Both the position numbers and the translations under genes were made by a program. This document shows positions 51,246 to 60,635 of a stretch of 64,000 nt of DNA, piece after piece (positions within the stretch are counted from its first letter, which is position 1; every line of letters starts with the position of its first letter). Under the pieces are notes generated by a model. It did not search any database and was not told the DNA's origin. It saw nothing but the letters and a program-made list of their open reading frames with translations. This DNA is from Cytobacillus sp. NJ13 (GTDB lineage Bacteria > Bacillota > Bacilli > Bacillales > Cytobacillaceae), in the NCBI GenBank assembly GCA_030348385.1, contig JAUCFP010000006.1, positions 3,809,501 to 3,873,500 on the forward strand, in the 5' to 3' direction.

Positions 51246-52442
51246 ATGGAGAAACCAGCAGTTTTCCGGGTGCCGGAAGCGATCTTTTATGGAAGGGGAT
51301 CTTCCGAAAAAGTTGGGGCTGAAGCGGCGCTTAGAGGGAAAAAAGCATTAATAATCAGTGACAAAATAATGGATCAGCTTGGTTATGTAAGCGAATGCAG
51401 AACCTTTCTTCAGGAAGCCGGAGTAAAAAGCGAGGTATACCTTGGGGTAGCATCTGAACCAACTGATGAGTATGTGGCAGAAGCATTGGCGCTTTTTCAG
51501 GAAGAACAATGTGACCTCGTCATCTCAGTAGGGGGCGGCAGCTGTATTGATACGGCGAAAGCCATCGCCGTTCTCGCAGCGAATGGCGGCTATATCGGCG
51601 ATTATATGGGGGGAAAGAAACTGGCCCAGAATGCGCCTGTACCTCACATTGCCATTCCGACAACAGCTGGGACAGGCTCTGAGGCAACAGATGTAACAGT
51701 CATCACGAACTCATCCAATGATGTAAAAATGATGATCAAGCAGCCTGCCTTCATGCCGAGTGTGGCGATTGTAGATCCTTTGCTCACGATATCTTCACCG
51801 AAGAATGTTACATCTGCAACAGGGGTGGATGCATTAAGCCATGCCATTGAAGCCTATCTGTCCAAAAAAGCACATCCGATGACCGATACGATGGCTATAT
51901 CGGCTATGAGATTAATTGTGGAAAATATTTTAACCGCTTACAACGAGGGGCAAAATATCGATGCCCGTGAGGCAATGAGCCTTGGATCTCTCCAGGCGGG
52001 TATGGCGTTTTCTAATGCATCCGTATGTCTAGTGCACGGAATGAGCCGTCCGATTGGAGCTTTATTCCATGTGCCGCATGGAATCTCGAATGCCATGCTT
52101 TTGCCGGCCGTATTGGAATTCAGCCAGGAAGCATGTGTGGATCGCCTGGCAGATATCGGAAGAATTTTTCAGCCTGAAAATGAAAGCCTTACCAGAGAAA
52201 AAGCAGCTGAAATCGCTGTTCAATCTGTTAAGAATTTGTGTTTGAAATTAAATATTCCTAATTTAAGAGGATGGGGAATTGACGAAGAAGCTTTTAAGGC
52301 TGCGGTAGGAAAAATGGCAACAGATGCGATAGACAGCGGCAGCCCTGGCAACAATCCAAGAGTCCCGACTCAGAGCGAGCTGGAAGAGTTATACCATGTT
52401 TGCTATGAATATCAGTTTTCCTCTGAAACAGAGAAAGTATAA
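51246..52442 (+). CDS. Iron-containing (type III) alcohol dehydrogenase
   Basis: The ATG at 51246 follows AAAAGGGGTGG at a usable distance; an in-frame GTG lies inside that ribosome binding site. The 398 residues show the NAD motif VISVGGGSCIDTAKAIAVL, the substrate-side AIPTTAGTGSEATDVTV, and metal ligands in GVDALSHAIEAYLSK and HGMSRPIGALFHVPHGISNAM. Enzymes of this class act on short alcohols, 4-hydroxybutyrate, lactaldehyde, 1,3-propanediol or hydroxy acids. The permease and semialdehyde dehydrogenase in the same operon suggest a hydroxy acid such as 3-hydroxypropionate as substrate, giving malonate semialdehyde. That substrate is inferred, not shown. Confidence 0.87.
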   Translation: MEKPAVFRVPEAIFYGRGSSEKVGAEAALRGKKALIISDKIMDQLGYVSECRTFLQEAGVKSEVYLGVASEPTDEYVAEALALFQEEQCDLVISVGGGSCIDTAKAIAVLAANGGYIGDYMGGKKLAQNAPVPHIAIPTTAGTGSEATDVTVITNSSNDVKMMIKQPAFMPSVAIVDPLLTISSPKNVTSATGVDALSHAIEAYLSKKAHPMTDTMAISAMRLIVENILTAYNEGQNIDAREAMSLGSLQAGMAFSNASVCLVHGMSRPIGALFHVPHGISNAMLLPAVLEFSQEACVDRLADIGRIFQPENESLTREKAAEIAVQSVKNLCLKLNIPNLRGWGIDEEAFKAAVGKMATDAIDSGSPGNNPRVPTQSELEELYHVCYEYQFSSETEKV

Positions 52443-52458
52443 CAGGGGGGACATTCAG

Positions 52459-53811
52459 ATGATTGGAATTCTGGGGTTAATCGCTTCACTGATTCTATTA
52501 ATGTATTTAACAATGAAAGGCGTAAATATAATTATTGCCGCCATCATCAGCGCAGTTGTGGTTGCTCTTACAGGAGGACTTAACCTTGAGACTGCCCTGA
52601 CAGAGCATTATATGACAGGCTTTACAAATTATTTTTACTCCTGGTTCCTAATCTTCCTGCTTGGGGCAGTTTTCGGGAAAATTATGCAGGTAACCAAGGC
52701 GGCTGACAGTATTGCGAATTGGGTTAAGGATACACTGGGCCCATCCAGAGCTGTATTTGCTGTCGTGGCCGCAGCAGCGATTATGACCTATGGCGGCGTC
52801 AGCTTGTTTGTCGTAGGCTTCGCAGTGTACCCAATTGCGGTTTCACTATTTAAAGTGGCCAATCTGCCGCATCGTTTTATCCCGGCCGCTTTGGTGTTCG
52901 GTTCGATTTCGTTTACGATGACAGCACCGGGATCGCCGGAAATCCAAAACTTGATTCCAACTGAGTTTTTCGGAACAAAGCCGACTGCGGGTGGAATCAT
53001 TGGAGTGTTAATGGCATTAATCATAATGATAACAGGCGGTATTTTACTAAGCCGAATGGTGAAAAAGGCGGTTCAAAATGGAGAGGTATTTTCTTTGCCG
53101 AATCAGCCGTCCAATGCTGCAAATGAGTCGGCGGCTGCTCTGGAAGCGGAGCTGTCCATGCAAAGGCCTGATGCTGCTCCTCCAGGGAAGGACTTCCCGC
53201 ATGTTTTGATGGCGATATTGCCGCTGGCTTCCGTTATTGCCATTTTAAACACAGCAGCCAACTTTACTTCGTCGACGGCTGCCGCTTTAATTTCCCTGAC
53301 GAGCGGAATCATTTTGGCATGTGTACTGATGATTAAATATCTGGTTGGATTTTGGGAGGCTTTGGCAAAAGGTGCCCAGGATGCTTTAGTCGCCGCGGCT
53401 AATACGTGTGCGGTTGTGGGCTTCGGAAGTGTTGCCGCCCAGGTTGCTGCCTTTGATACATTCGTCGATGCTCTGGTCAATATTCCGGGACCTCCCTTAA
53501 TGGGACTGGCGATAGCCGTTACACTGATTTGCGGGATTACAGGTTCGGCTTCAGGCGGTTTGGGGATTGCCCTTCCGATTCTGGCGCCTATGTATATGGC
53601 CCAAGGCCTGGATCCTGGCGCGATGCACAGGATTTCAGCACTGGCTTCGGGCGGCCTGGATTCACTTCCGCATAATGGCTATGTCGTTACGACGATCCGG
53701 GCGATATGCGGGGAAACCCATAAACGCGCCTATTGGCCAATTTTCATCTTGAGTGCAGCGATGCCAACGGCTGTATTATTCCTGGCAGTGATCTTATATT
53801 CGATTTTTTAA
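52459..53811 (+). CDS. GntP-family hydroxy-acid permease (second copy)
   Basis: The ATG at 52459 follows ACAGGGGGGACATTCAG; a longer frame would overlap the dehydrogenase gene. The 450 residues have about twelve spans and share long segments with the permease at 45368 (MTYGGVSLFVVGFAVYP, FTMTAPGSPEIQNLIPTEF, GITGSASGGLGIALPILAP, LDSLPHNGYVVTTIRAICGE). A more polar loop of about 40 residues (NQPSNAANESAAALEAELSM) replaces a shorter loop in the first copy. It should import the substrate of the alcohol dehydrogenase encoded just before it. It probably arose by duplication of the same transporter type. Confidence 0.88.
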   Translation: MIGILGLIASLILLMYLTMKGVNIIIAAIISAVVVALTGGLNLETALTEHYMTGFTNYFYSWFLIFLLGAVFGKIMQVTKAADSIANWVKDTLGPSRAVFAVVAAAAIMTYGGVSLFVVGFAVYPIAVSLFKVANLPHRFIPAALVFGSISFTMTAPGSPEIQNLIPTEFFGTKPTAGGIIGVLMALIIMITGGILLSRMVKKAVQNGEVFSLPNQPSNAANESAAALEAELSMQRPDAAPPGKDFPHVLMAILPLASVIAILNTAANFTSSTAAALISLTSGIILACVLMIKYLVGFWEALAKGAQDALVAAANTCAVVGFGSVAAQVAAFDTFVDALVNIPGPPLMGLAIAVTLICGITGSASGGLGIALPILAPMYMAQGLDPGAMHRISALASGGLDSLPHNGYVVTTIRAICGETHKRAYWPIFILSAAMPTAVLFLAVILYSIF

Positions 53812-53859
53812 AAGTTTGGGTGACTGATAGATTTCTAATTTTGAAAGGAGTTTTTACTT

Positions 53860-55317
53860 ATGACAGCGACAACAACAAAGGTATTAAAGAACTTTATCAA
53901 CGGAGAATGGGTAGATGCAAACACAGATAAATTCGAAGTGGTGCCAAACCCTGCAACGGGCGAGGAGCTTGCGCGCACACCGATTTCCACACGAGAAGAT
54001 GTCGATAAAGCTGTTCAGGCTGCGAAAGAAGCGTTTAAAACCTGGAGCAAAACTCCTGTTCCAAAGAGAGCCAGAACTCTGTTTAAATATCAGCAGCTTT
54101 TAGTAGAAAACTGGGATGAGCTGGCAAAGCTGATTACACAGGAAAACGGCAAGAACTATAAAGAAGCATACGGTGAGGTTCAGCGCGGAATTGAGTGTGT
54201 GGAATTTGCTGCAGGAGCGCCATCTCTTATGATGGGTAAGCAGCTTCCTGACATTGCGACGAATATAGAATCGGGCATGTACCGCTACCCGGTTGGCGTC
54301 ATCGGCGGCATCACGCCTTTCAACTTCCCGATGATGGTTCCCTGCTGGATGTTCCCGCTTGCGATTGCGTGCGGTAACACATTTGTGTTAAAGCCATCTG
54401 AAAGAACGCCAATCCTGGCAAATCGCCTGGCTGAACTATTCACCGAAGCCGGCCTTCCGGCTGGTGTATTCAATATTGTTCATGGTGCTCATGACGTGGT
54501 AAACAGCTTAATCGATCATAAAGATGTTCCGGCGATTTCATTCGTTGGCTCCCAGCCTGTTGCTGAGTATATCTACAAATCTGCGACTGCAAACGGCAAA
54601 CGTGTTCAGGCACTAGCCGGTGCTAAGAACCACTCGATCGTGATGCCTGATGCAGACCTTGATGGCGCGGTTAAAGAAATTATTGCTGCTGCATACGGAT
54701 CAGCAGGCGAAAGATGCATGGCCTGCTCTGTAGTAGTAGCTGTGGATTCCGTTGCCGACGAGCTGGTAGCGAAATTGAATGAGCAGGCGGGCCAGCTGAC
54801 AATTGGGAACGGAATGGATGAAGATGTATTCCTTGGACCAGTCATCCGCCAGGAAAACAAGGAGCGCACAAGCGGCTATATTGAAATTGGCGAAAAAGAA
54901 GGAGCAACCCTTGTCCGTGATGGCCGCAAAGATGAAGCCTTCTACGAAAATGGATACTTCATCGGACCAACGATTTTTGATCATGTTGACCCATCAATGA
55001 AAATCTGGAAAGAAGAAATCTTCGCACCGGTACTTTCTGTTGTGCGTGTAAAAAATCTTGAAGAAGCGATCGAGCTTACGAACAAATCAGACTTCGGAAA
55101 TGGCGCATGCCTATTCACTGACAGCGGAAGCAGCGTCCGCTACTTCAGAGAAAACATCGAGGTCGGCATGCTCGGCGTTAACATCGGTGTACCGGCGCCA
55201 ATGGCCTTCTTCCCATTCTCCGGATGGAAAAATTCGTTCTACGGAGACCTTCACGCAAACGGAACAGATGGAGTGGAATTCTATACGAGGAGAAAGATGC
55301 TGACGGCACGCTGGTAA
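53860..55317 (+). CDS. mmsA: Methylmalonate/malonate-semialdehyde dehydrogenase (CoA-acylating)
   Basis: The 485 residues align closely in sequence and length with B. subtilis IolA/Mms[57 protein letters not shown], the catalytic cysteine in [13 protein letters not shown], and [19 protein letters not shown]. The family converts methylmalonate or malonate semialdehyde with NAD and CoA to propionyl-CoA or acetyl-CoA plus CO2. No iol genes are adjacent, so it is not part of inositol breakdown here. With the alcohol dehydrogenase it would complete a two-step route from a 3-hydroxy acid to acyl-CoA. AAAGGAGTTTTTACTT precedes the ATG. Confidence 0.88.
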   Translation: MTATTTKVLKNFINGEWVDANTDKFEVVPNPATGEELARTPISTREDVDKAVQAAKEAFKTWSKTPVPKRARTLFKYQQLLVENWDELAKLITQENGKNYKEAYGEVQRGIECVEFAAGAPSLMMGKQLPDIATNIESGMYRYPVGVIGGITPFNFPMMVPCWMFPLAIACGNTFVLKPSERTPILANRLAELFTEAGLPAGVFNIVHGAHDVVNSLIDHKDVPAISFVGSQPVAEYIYKSATANGKRVQALAGAKNHSIVMPDADLDGAVKEIIAAAYGSAGERCMACSVVVAVDSVADELVAKLNEQAGQLTIGNGMDEDVFLGPVIRQENKERTSGYIEIGEKEGATLVRDGRKDEAFYENGYFIGPTIFDHVDPSMKIWKEEIFAPVLSVVRVKNLEEAIELTNKSDFGNGACLFTDSGSSVRYFRENIEVGMLGVNIGVPAPMAFFPFSGWKNSFYGDLHANGTDGVEFYTRRKMLTARW

Positions 55318-55328
55318 AAATAAGAGAG

Positions 55329-55360
55329 AAGAGGCACCTGCAATGCAAGTGCCTCTTTAG
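55329..55360 (+). terminator. Terminator of the semialdehyde dehydrogenase operon
   Basis: AGAGGCAC and GTGCCTCT form an 8-bp perfect stem followed by TTAGTT. The opposite strand also has T after the stem. Confidence 0.8.
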
Positions 55361-55381
55361 TTAGATACATAGTTTTCTATT

Positions 55382-55413
55382 AAAAAGAAACAGCCTGCTA
55401 TTCGCAGGCTGCT
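55382..55413 (-). terminator. Terminator of the galactitol-type PTS operon
   Basis: Read on the minus strand, AGCCTGC and GCAGGCT form a 7-bp stem with loop GAATA, followed by GTTTCTTTTTAAT. Confidence 0.85.
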
Positions 55414-55423
55414 TTCATTTATG

Positions 55424-55708
55424 TCAAGCCAGAATTTGCTCTTTAATTTTGTCAAACATGGCTTCTTTCCCAATGCCTGTCAATAATGGGACACCATCAA
55501 TGACTTTGCTTTTAATGTTATCCGGAACAAGTGTAGTGGAAACGATGATATCATACTCATCAATCCGGCCGAGTTCCTCACTGATCTTAGATTGATATAA
55601 CTTTACTTTCGTTTGCAGGTTGTTTTCTTCCAGCCAGGACTTTACTTTACCAGTTACAATTGTTGAAGTAGCAATTCCTGTTCCACACATAATCAATAAT
55701 TTTTTCAT
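55424..55708 (-). CDS. PTS EIIB component, galactitol family
   Basis: This 94-residue protein starts MKKLLIMCGTGIATSTIVTG; the cysteine in CGTGIATST is the phosphorylation site of GatB-type IIB proteins. The rest (DEYDIIVSTTLVP, GVPLLTGIG) completes the small alpha/beta fold. It passes phosphate from the IIA protein to the sugar carried by the IIC protein of the same operon. It is last in the minus-strand operon and lies 14 bases behind the AraD-like gene. The sugar cannot be read from IIB alone. Confidence 0.88.
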   Translation of the reverse strand: MKKLLIMCGTGIATSTIVTGKVKSWLEENNLQTKVKLYQSKISEELGRIDEYDIIVSTTLVPDNIKSKVIDGVPLLTGIGKEAMFDKIKEQILA

Positions 55709-55722
55709 TTTTCCTCACCCTT

Positions 55723-56391
55723 TTAGATAGTATTGTTGGTTTTTTCGTTTTGGCCATACGATGTTTTATAGAAATCATTACATTGAAGAACAATATCTCT
55801 GCTTAGTGGCGCGAGATCAGGCTCATGCAATGTGGCATAATGTGCATATTCTGCCGTTTCTTCCAGCAGTACAGCTGCCTTTAATGCGTCTTCAATTTCT
55901 TTTCCTACCGTAAAGACTCCATGATTGCGAAGCAGCACAGCAGGCAAATCACCAATGTGGTCAATAATTTGTTTGCCGATTTCATCTTCGCCAATCGCTG
56001 CAAAATCAGAACAGGGGACACATTCTTTGAACATATTGGCAGCTGTTGTAGTATACGATGGTATCCCTAAACCACGAATGGCAAAGCTGGTTGCAAACGG
56101 TGAATGCGTATGGACAATGCTATGAATATCATCACGGTTCCGATAAACAAACAAGTGACTGGCAGTATCTACTGATGGCTTTAGTCTCCCTTCCACAACA
56201 TTCCCATCCAGATCAAGCACAACCATATCCTCTGGCTTTAGAACATCAAAGTGAACCCCACTCGGCTTAATAATTACTTTATTACTCTCTTTGTCTCGAT
56301 AACTGACATTTCCGCTGGTCCATTTGACAAGTTGCAAGTCTTTTAATGCCTTATTGGCATCACAGACTAATTGTTTCCAAACCTGGTACAT
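55723..56391 (-). CDS. Class II aldolase / AraD-family L-ribulose-5-phosphate 4-epimerase-like enzyme
   Basis: The ATG at 56391 follows GAAGGTGATCAAT; a TTG 18 bases earlier would overlap that ribosome binding site. The 222 residues have the family signatures KWTSGNVSYRDKE, IIKPSGVHFDVLKPEDM, PSVDTASHLFVYRN, the zinc pair in VHTHSPFATSF, and LRNHGVFTVG with the third histidine. Length and motifs fit L-ribulose-5-phosphate 4-epimerase (AraD, UlaF) rather than fuculose-1-phosphate aldolase, but the split is not certain. It sits inside the PTS operon with no kinase, so the PTS should deliver its substrate already phosphorylated. Confidence 0.85.
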   Translation of the reverse strand: MYQVWKQLVCDANKALKDLQLVKWTSGNVSYRDKESNKVIIKPSGVHFDVLKPEDMVVLDLDGNVVEGRLKPSVDTASHLFVYRNRDDIHSIVHTHSPFATSFAIRGLGIPSYTTTAANMFKECVPCSDFAAIGEDEIGKQIIDHIGDLPAVLLRNHGVFTVGKEIEDALKAAVLLEETAEYAHYATLHEPDLAPLSRDIVLQCNDFYKTSYGQNEKTNNTI

Positions 56392-56421
56392 ATTGATCAC
56401 CTTCTTCAATGAGGGATATTT

Positions 56422-57780
56422 TTATAAACTGACTCCTGTATCATTATTAAGTTTAGCCTCACGTTTGGGCTTGATTTTATTTAGATAAATTAAACCTCCA
56501 AAGGCGACTAAACCAATAAGCGTAATTCCTGTCCAGCTGAGCACCTTAGCTAGGCCAACAAAGATAAAAGTCGTCCATACAGCTCCATCAACGAGTGCTG
56601 AAATACTGGAATTCCCAGCCATATCAAAATTCGCCGCTATGGCGGCATCGGTGATTAAAGGAGCAGCCCAAGAGGCGATAAGCAGACCTACTGCCATATA
56701 AAGTGTTCCAGCGACAACAGTTCTGATAATATTTCCTCTGAATACTGGCGTCATTAAACAAACTAAGAATGGAATGGTTGCTAAATCACCAAACGGCAAG
56801 ACTGTATTTCCAGGCAGAATTACCGCTAAAAACAGTGTTATTGGCACAATAATTAATGATGCAGATAAAACGGCGGGATGACCTACCGATAATGCACTAT
56901 CCATACCGATATAAAGGTCACGTCCCGGCATGCGCTTTCTGACAAAGTCGCTTGCTGCTTCAGAGATCGGTGCAAGACCCTCCATAAGCAGTGAAACCAT
57001 GCGGGGCATTAACATCATTACTGCACCGGTTTGTACCGCAAGCTGCATAACCTCTTTAACACTATACCCTGCCAAGAATCCAATCACGATACCGATTAAC
57101 ACACCCATTACAGTCGAATCACCAAAGATCCCTAATCTTTTTTGAATGGTTTCAGGATTAGCTTCTAATTTATTAAAGCCGGGAATTCGGTCAAACACCC
57201 AGTTTAATGGCTTTGCGACAAGGTAAGATGGTGCCGATGCTCCGTGCGGGAAAGTGATTTTTGGGAAACCATAGAACTTTTCAATATCTTTTGCAATCAA
57301 ATCCCCTAAGAAGAAGATCACAACTAAATGAATGGCAATTGTATATAATCCAAGAGCGAAATTTCCCGTCAAAGCATATACAAGAGAGCCTGTGAAAGCA
57401 CAGTGCCAGTAATCCCAGATATCAACGTCCAATGTTTTTGTCAGGCCGGTAATCAGCAAGACCACATTGAGGCCAATTCCCAAAGGGATTGCCAAACTTC
57501 CTAAAGCGGTCCCATAAGAAATAGCAGCGGCAGCAGGCCATCCTACATCAATTGTGTCAAGCTGGAAACCAAAATTATCCACCATGGCTTTTGCCGCAGG
57601 TCCTAAGCTGCTTGTTAACAGCCCAATTACAAGATTTAACCCAATAAAGCCAATACCAACCGTTAGACCAGCTTTAAAAGCTTTTGAAGGCTTTGTTCCT
57701 AAAACAATCCCAAAGATAAACAAAAGAATTGGAAGCATTACACTGGCACCAAGATCAACAAACCATTGTAGAACCGACAT
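56422..57780 (-). CDS. PTS EIIC component, galactitol family
   Basis: This 452-residue membrane protein has about ten spans: VDLGASVMLPILLFIFGIVLG at the N-terminus, FKAGLTVGIGFIGLNLVIGLL, and the polar loop DIWDYWHCAFTGSLVYALTGN. Such GatC/SgcC-type IIC proteins carry galactitol, tagatose, pentitols or related sugars. Downstream it has VLSWTGITLIGLVAFGGLIYLN. Its gene lies between the IIA gene and the AraD-like gene, and GGGGGATTTAAA precedes the ATG. The sugar is probably one whose phosphate enters the AraD reaction. Confidence 0.88.
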   Translation of the reverse strand: MSVLQWFVDLGASVMLPILLFIFGIVLGTKPSKAFKAGLTVGIGFIGLNLVIGLLTSSLGPAAKAMVDNFGFQLDTIDVGWPAAAAISYGTALGSLAIPLGIGLNVVLLITGLTKTLDVDIWDYWHCAFTGSLVYALTGNFALGLYTIAIHLVVIFFLGDLIAKDIEKFYGFPKITFPHGASAPSYLVAKPLNWVFDRIPGFNKLEANPETIQKRLGIFGDSTVMGVLIGIVIGFLAGYSVKEVMQLAVQTGAVMMLMPRMVSLLMEGLAPISEAASDFVRKRMPGRDLYIGMDSALSVGHPAVLSASLIIVPITLFLAVILPGNTVLPFGDLATIPFLVCLMTPVFRGNIIRTVVAGTLYMAVGLLIASWAAPLITDAAIAANFDMAGNSSISALVDGAVWTTFIFVGLAKVLSWTGITLIGLVAFGGLIYLNKIKPKREAKLNNDTGVSL

Positions 57781-57816
57781 TTTAAATCCCCCTTTTTCTT
57801 CTATTATTTAAAATGA

Positions 57817-58275
57817 TTATTCCAGGCCAATTTTCTTTAATAAATCTCCAAATTCATTTTGGGTTTTGCAGTTAGAAAATTTAGATAATAAAGTGTGGTC
57901 TTGGATAATCTCCATCAGGTGCTGCAGCATTGTCAGCTGATCCGCTGGATTCTTTAAAGCCAGCATAAAGATCAGAGAGACATCTATCTCTTTTTGTTCG
58001 CTATTACCCATGACAAGGAACTTCACTGGATTCTTAAGAGACGCAAAAGCAATTTGCGGACTTATGACTTTATCAGCATCTGTATGAGGAATTGCCACCC
58101 CGAATGGTTCGACCGCTAAACCAGTTGGAAAGGACTCCTCACGTTCTATAATTCCTTGTTCAAAAGAAGCAGCCACTAAGTTTGCAGACCGCAGGGAATT
58201 TACCATTTGCCGCAATGCATCCTGACGGTCGCATGCTTCTAAGTCAAATAAAGTAATTTTCTTATCAAAAAACAT
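57817..58275 (-). CDS. PTS EIIA component (fructose/galactitol type)
   Basis: The ATG at 58275 follows GGCAGGAGGAAGTAAA; a longer frame upstream is not needed. The 152 residues form a PTS_EIIA_2 domain with the phosphorylation histidine in FGVAIPHTDADKV. It receives phosphate from HPr and passes it to the IIB protein. Its gene lies 19 bases behind the PRD regulator gene, which itself ends in a IIA-like domain; the two may compete for phosphate and so link transport activity to regulation. Confidence 0.88.
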   Translation of the reverse strand: MFFDKKITLFDLEACDRQDALRQMVNSLRSANLVAASFEQGIIEREESFPTGLAVEPFGVAIPHTDADKVISPQIAFASLKNPVKFLVMGNSEQKEIDVSLIFMLALKNPADQLTMLQHLMEIIQDHTLLSKFSNCKTQNEFGDLLKKIGLE

Positions 58276-58294
58276 TTTACTTCCTCCTGCCCAT

Positions 58295-60337
58295 TCAACT
58301 TCCATTTATAGCAAACCAGGCATCAGCAGCGTCTTTCGCTTCTAATAACCTTTCCATCTTAACCGTATCCTCAGTTAGCTCAGCTAATTGGGATAATGCT
58401 TTTAGATGCTTGTTCTGGTTATAAATGGCGAGTGGTGTAACAATGGATACCTTGTGCCCATTCGCAAAGGTAACTGGATTTTTTAAAATCAGCATGGCGA
58501 AGGCATCTGCGGATACTCCTTTTTCAGGAGCTGCATGAGGGATAGCCATGTTGTTTCCTAAAAAGCTATAAATCTGCGGATGATCATTTTCTTCAATTAA
58601 GGATTTTACATATGATTGCCTGATAATGTTATTTTTTATCAAGGGGTCACATGCAATGACTATAGCATCCTGCCAGGTTTCTGCCCGATCTTTTATTTGG
58701 ATAAACTCACTGGGCAAGAACTGTCTCAAGCCATAGGCAATGTTTCTATTTCCTGCAGCCTCTATGCTTTGTTTATGTTGAAACAAATTGGACAACGAGG
58801 TTAATAGGGCCATTTCATCTGTTACGATAGCATTCTCTTTAATTGTGTCCATTAATTTGCTGATATTTACGGTTGTATAACTTGCCTCATCAATGGTATT
58901 GATTACTTGATTTCGCAGTGTTTCTTTTTCGGTTAAAGTCATAAGAGGATTAATTAAAAAAGCTGGCTTTGTTGATTGAACAGGCATGGTGCTAAACACA
59001 ATATCGTATTCAAGCTGGTAAACTTGAAATTGTCTTAATGATAGACTCTCAACAAAGTGGAACTCCGGAAAAACCTCCCGCAATGTTTGTCTCATGATTT
59101 TGGAAACGGTCAGCCCATTTGTGCAAACTACCAGGGCTTTCTTCCTTTTTTTGAGTTCTTCTCCCTGTTTAATAAGCTGTCCGGCTAGAAACATGGTAAT
59201 AAAGGCAATTTCACCAGGAGGAAACTGTTCTAGGATTAAATCCTCCAGAGGAGCAATTGAAGAGGCAACCATTTCATGCAATTCCATATATTCCTCGATC
59301 ATTTCAAAAGAATAATGATCTATAAGAGTAAGGTGATATTTGATGCGGTAATATGCTGGCCTCATATGGAGCAGAAGCTTATCAAGAATCTCATCCTTAT
59401 CTGCAATGAAAATACAAGACTTTTTTTCAAACAAAAGGAGTACCTCATTTATTGCAGCCTTAAGATCTTGTATGTGCTGGTCTGTAAGGATCTCTGCTGA
59501 GTGAACATTTGAAGTTAATAACTGAAGTGTGAGCCATATTCTCTCACTGACTGGAATATCCATTTCATCCTTTAATAGCTTTTCGGATGCTATATATTCT
59601 TTAGTATCAGCTAATTCCTCTATACCAACATGAAAGTCTTCACTCAGTAAATGCCCTTGATTTATCCTGATAAAAATTAATTCTATGACATAAGGTAACC
59701 TCTCATAGCTTTCATCCGTTAAGTGGATCTCTAACAGCTCTTCTATGGATCTTATTTTTTCTCGCATATGGCGAATGTCTAATTGCAGAAATTTTTCAAA
59801 GTACCTATGCCCATTAAAGAGATTTAATACAGATTTAACAACCACGATTAACAATTTACGGATTTGGAATTCCTCTCCGCTAATCTCATAGCCTTCAGTT
59901 CTCGAATAATGAATAGTCAGAGAATAGTTCCCAAGGAACTCCGAGGCTTCTTTAATATCTTTGATGGCTGTATTTTTACTGACATTTAAAAGATCAATTA
60001 TATGGAATAGTGATACTTCTTCCTTTTTGCCAAGTAAATATAAAATAATTAATAATGCCCGTTCTTTCTCCGTAGGAATATACTCCTCAAGGAGTCCAGA
60101 ATGTGAATGATGGATGGAAAAATAGTCAAAAACCTTTTTATCGATAATAAAATTCCCATTGCGGCTTTTGGTGATAGGCAATAAATTTTTCAGACCCAGC
60201 CACTGATTGATCTTCTCGATAGAATAGGCTATTTGTCGTCTGCTAAGGTTTAATTTTTCTTCTAGTTCCTTACTTTTTATTTGAGGTGTCCGGATTAATA
60301 CATTTAGTAAATTAACACTTCGATCATCAAGGAACAT
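58295..60337 (-). CDS. PRD-containing transcriptional activator (MtlR/LicR type)
   Basis: The ATG at 60337 follows AAGGAGGTTATAGAG. The 680 residues have two N-terminal winged-helix regions (LNVLIRTPQIKSKELEEKLNLS; IIDLLNVSKNTAIKDIKEA), two PRDs (about 170-400; YVIELIFIRINQGHLL), a IIB-Gat-like domain (KKALVVCTNGLTVSKIMRQ with a cysteine), and a C-terminal IIA domain with histidine in NNMAIPHAAPEKG. This is the MtlR/LicR layout, in which phosphorylation by HPr and by the operon's own PTS switches the activator on or off. It leads the galactitol-type PTS operon, with a cre site in its promoter. Confidence 0.9.
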   Translation of the reverse strand: MFLDDRSVNLLNVLIRTPQIKSKELEEKLNLSRRQIAYSIEKINQWLGLKNLLPITKSRNGNFIIDKKVFDYFSIHHSHSGLLEEYIPTEKERALLIILYLLGKKEEVSLFHIIDLLNVSKNTAIKDIKEASEFLGNYSLTIHYSRTEGYEISGEEFQIRKLLIVVVKSVLNLFNGHRYFEKFLQLDIRHMREKIRSIEELLEIHLTDESYERLPYVIELIFIRINQGHLLSEDFHVGIEELADTKEYIASEKLLKDEMDIPVSERIWLTLQLLTSNVHSAEILTDQHIQDLKAAINEVLLLFEKKSCIFIADKDEILDKLLLHMRPAYYRIKYHLTLIDHYSFEMIEEYMELHEMVASSIAPLEDLILEQFPPGEIAFITMFLAGQLIKQGEELKKRKKALVVCTNGLTVSKIMRQTLREVFPEFHFVESLSLRQFQVYQLEYDIVFSTMPVQSTKPAFLINPLMTLTEKETLRNQVINTIDEASYTTVNISKLMDTIKENAIVTDEMALLTSLSNLFQHKQSIEAAGNRNIAYGLRQFLPSEFIQIKDRAETWQDAIVIACDPLIKNNIIRQSYVKSLIEENDHPQIYSFLGNNMAIPHAAPEKGVSADAFAMLILKNPVTFANGHKVSIVTPLAIYNQNKHLKALSQLAELTEDTVKMERLLEAKDAADAWFAINGS

Positions 60338-60383
60338 CTCTATAACCTCCTTGGGACTTATTATATTTTAAATCTTTTGTTAA

Positions 60384-60398
60384 TTGTAATCGTTTTCA
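60384..60398. promoter_or_regulatory. CcpA cre site in the promoter of the galactitol-type PTS operon
   Basis: TTGTAATCGTTTTCA fully matches the relaxed cre consensus WTGNAANCGNWNNCW. On the minus strand a TATAAT (complement of 60360-60365) follows, with the site overlapping the -35 region, so CcpA would block transcription in glucose. Confidence 0.7.
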
Positions 60399-60444
60399 TA
60401 ACAACTTTTATCCTATAAAACGAAAACTTTTGTTCAAGACTGCA

Positions 60445-60460
60445 CTGAACAATTGTTCAG
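60445..60460. promoter_or_regulatory. SorC-type operator candidate 1
   Basis: CTGAACAATTGTTCAG is a 16-bp perfect palindrome in the divergent region between the PRD and SorC genes. The core GAACA-N2-TGTTC recurs at 62317-62328 ahead of the glucitol PTS operon. The rest of 60338-60635 shows no gene. Confidence 0.65.
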
Positions 60461-60635
60461 CAGTGGAACTTTTGTATAACTTACCTGACTGGAAACAAAT
60501 AGTCAATGACTATTTTTTACACCAAGAGAGGCAAATGATGTTTCCGATCCTTTTTATTTAAAAAAGGGATTATGATAAAATAGCCTAAACTATCAAAAAA
60601 TGATTTAATACTTGGCGTTAAAGGGGTAATGATTT

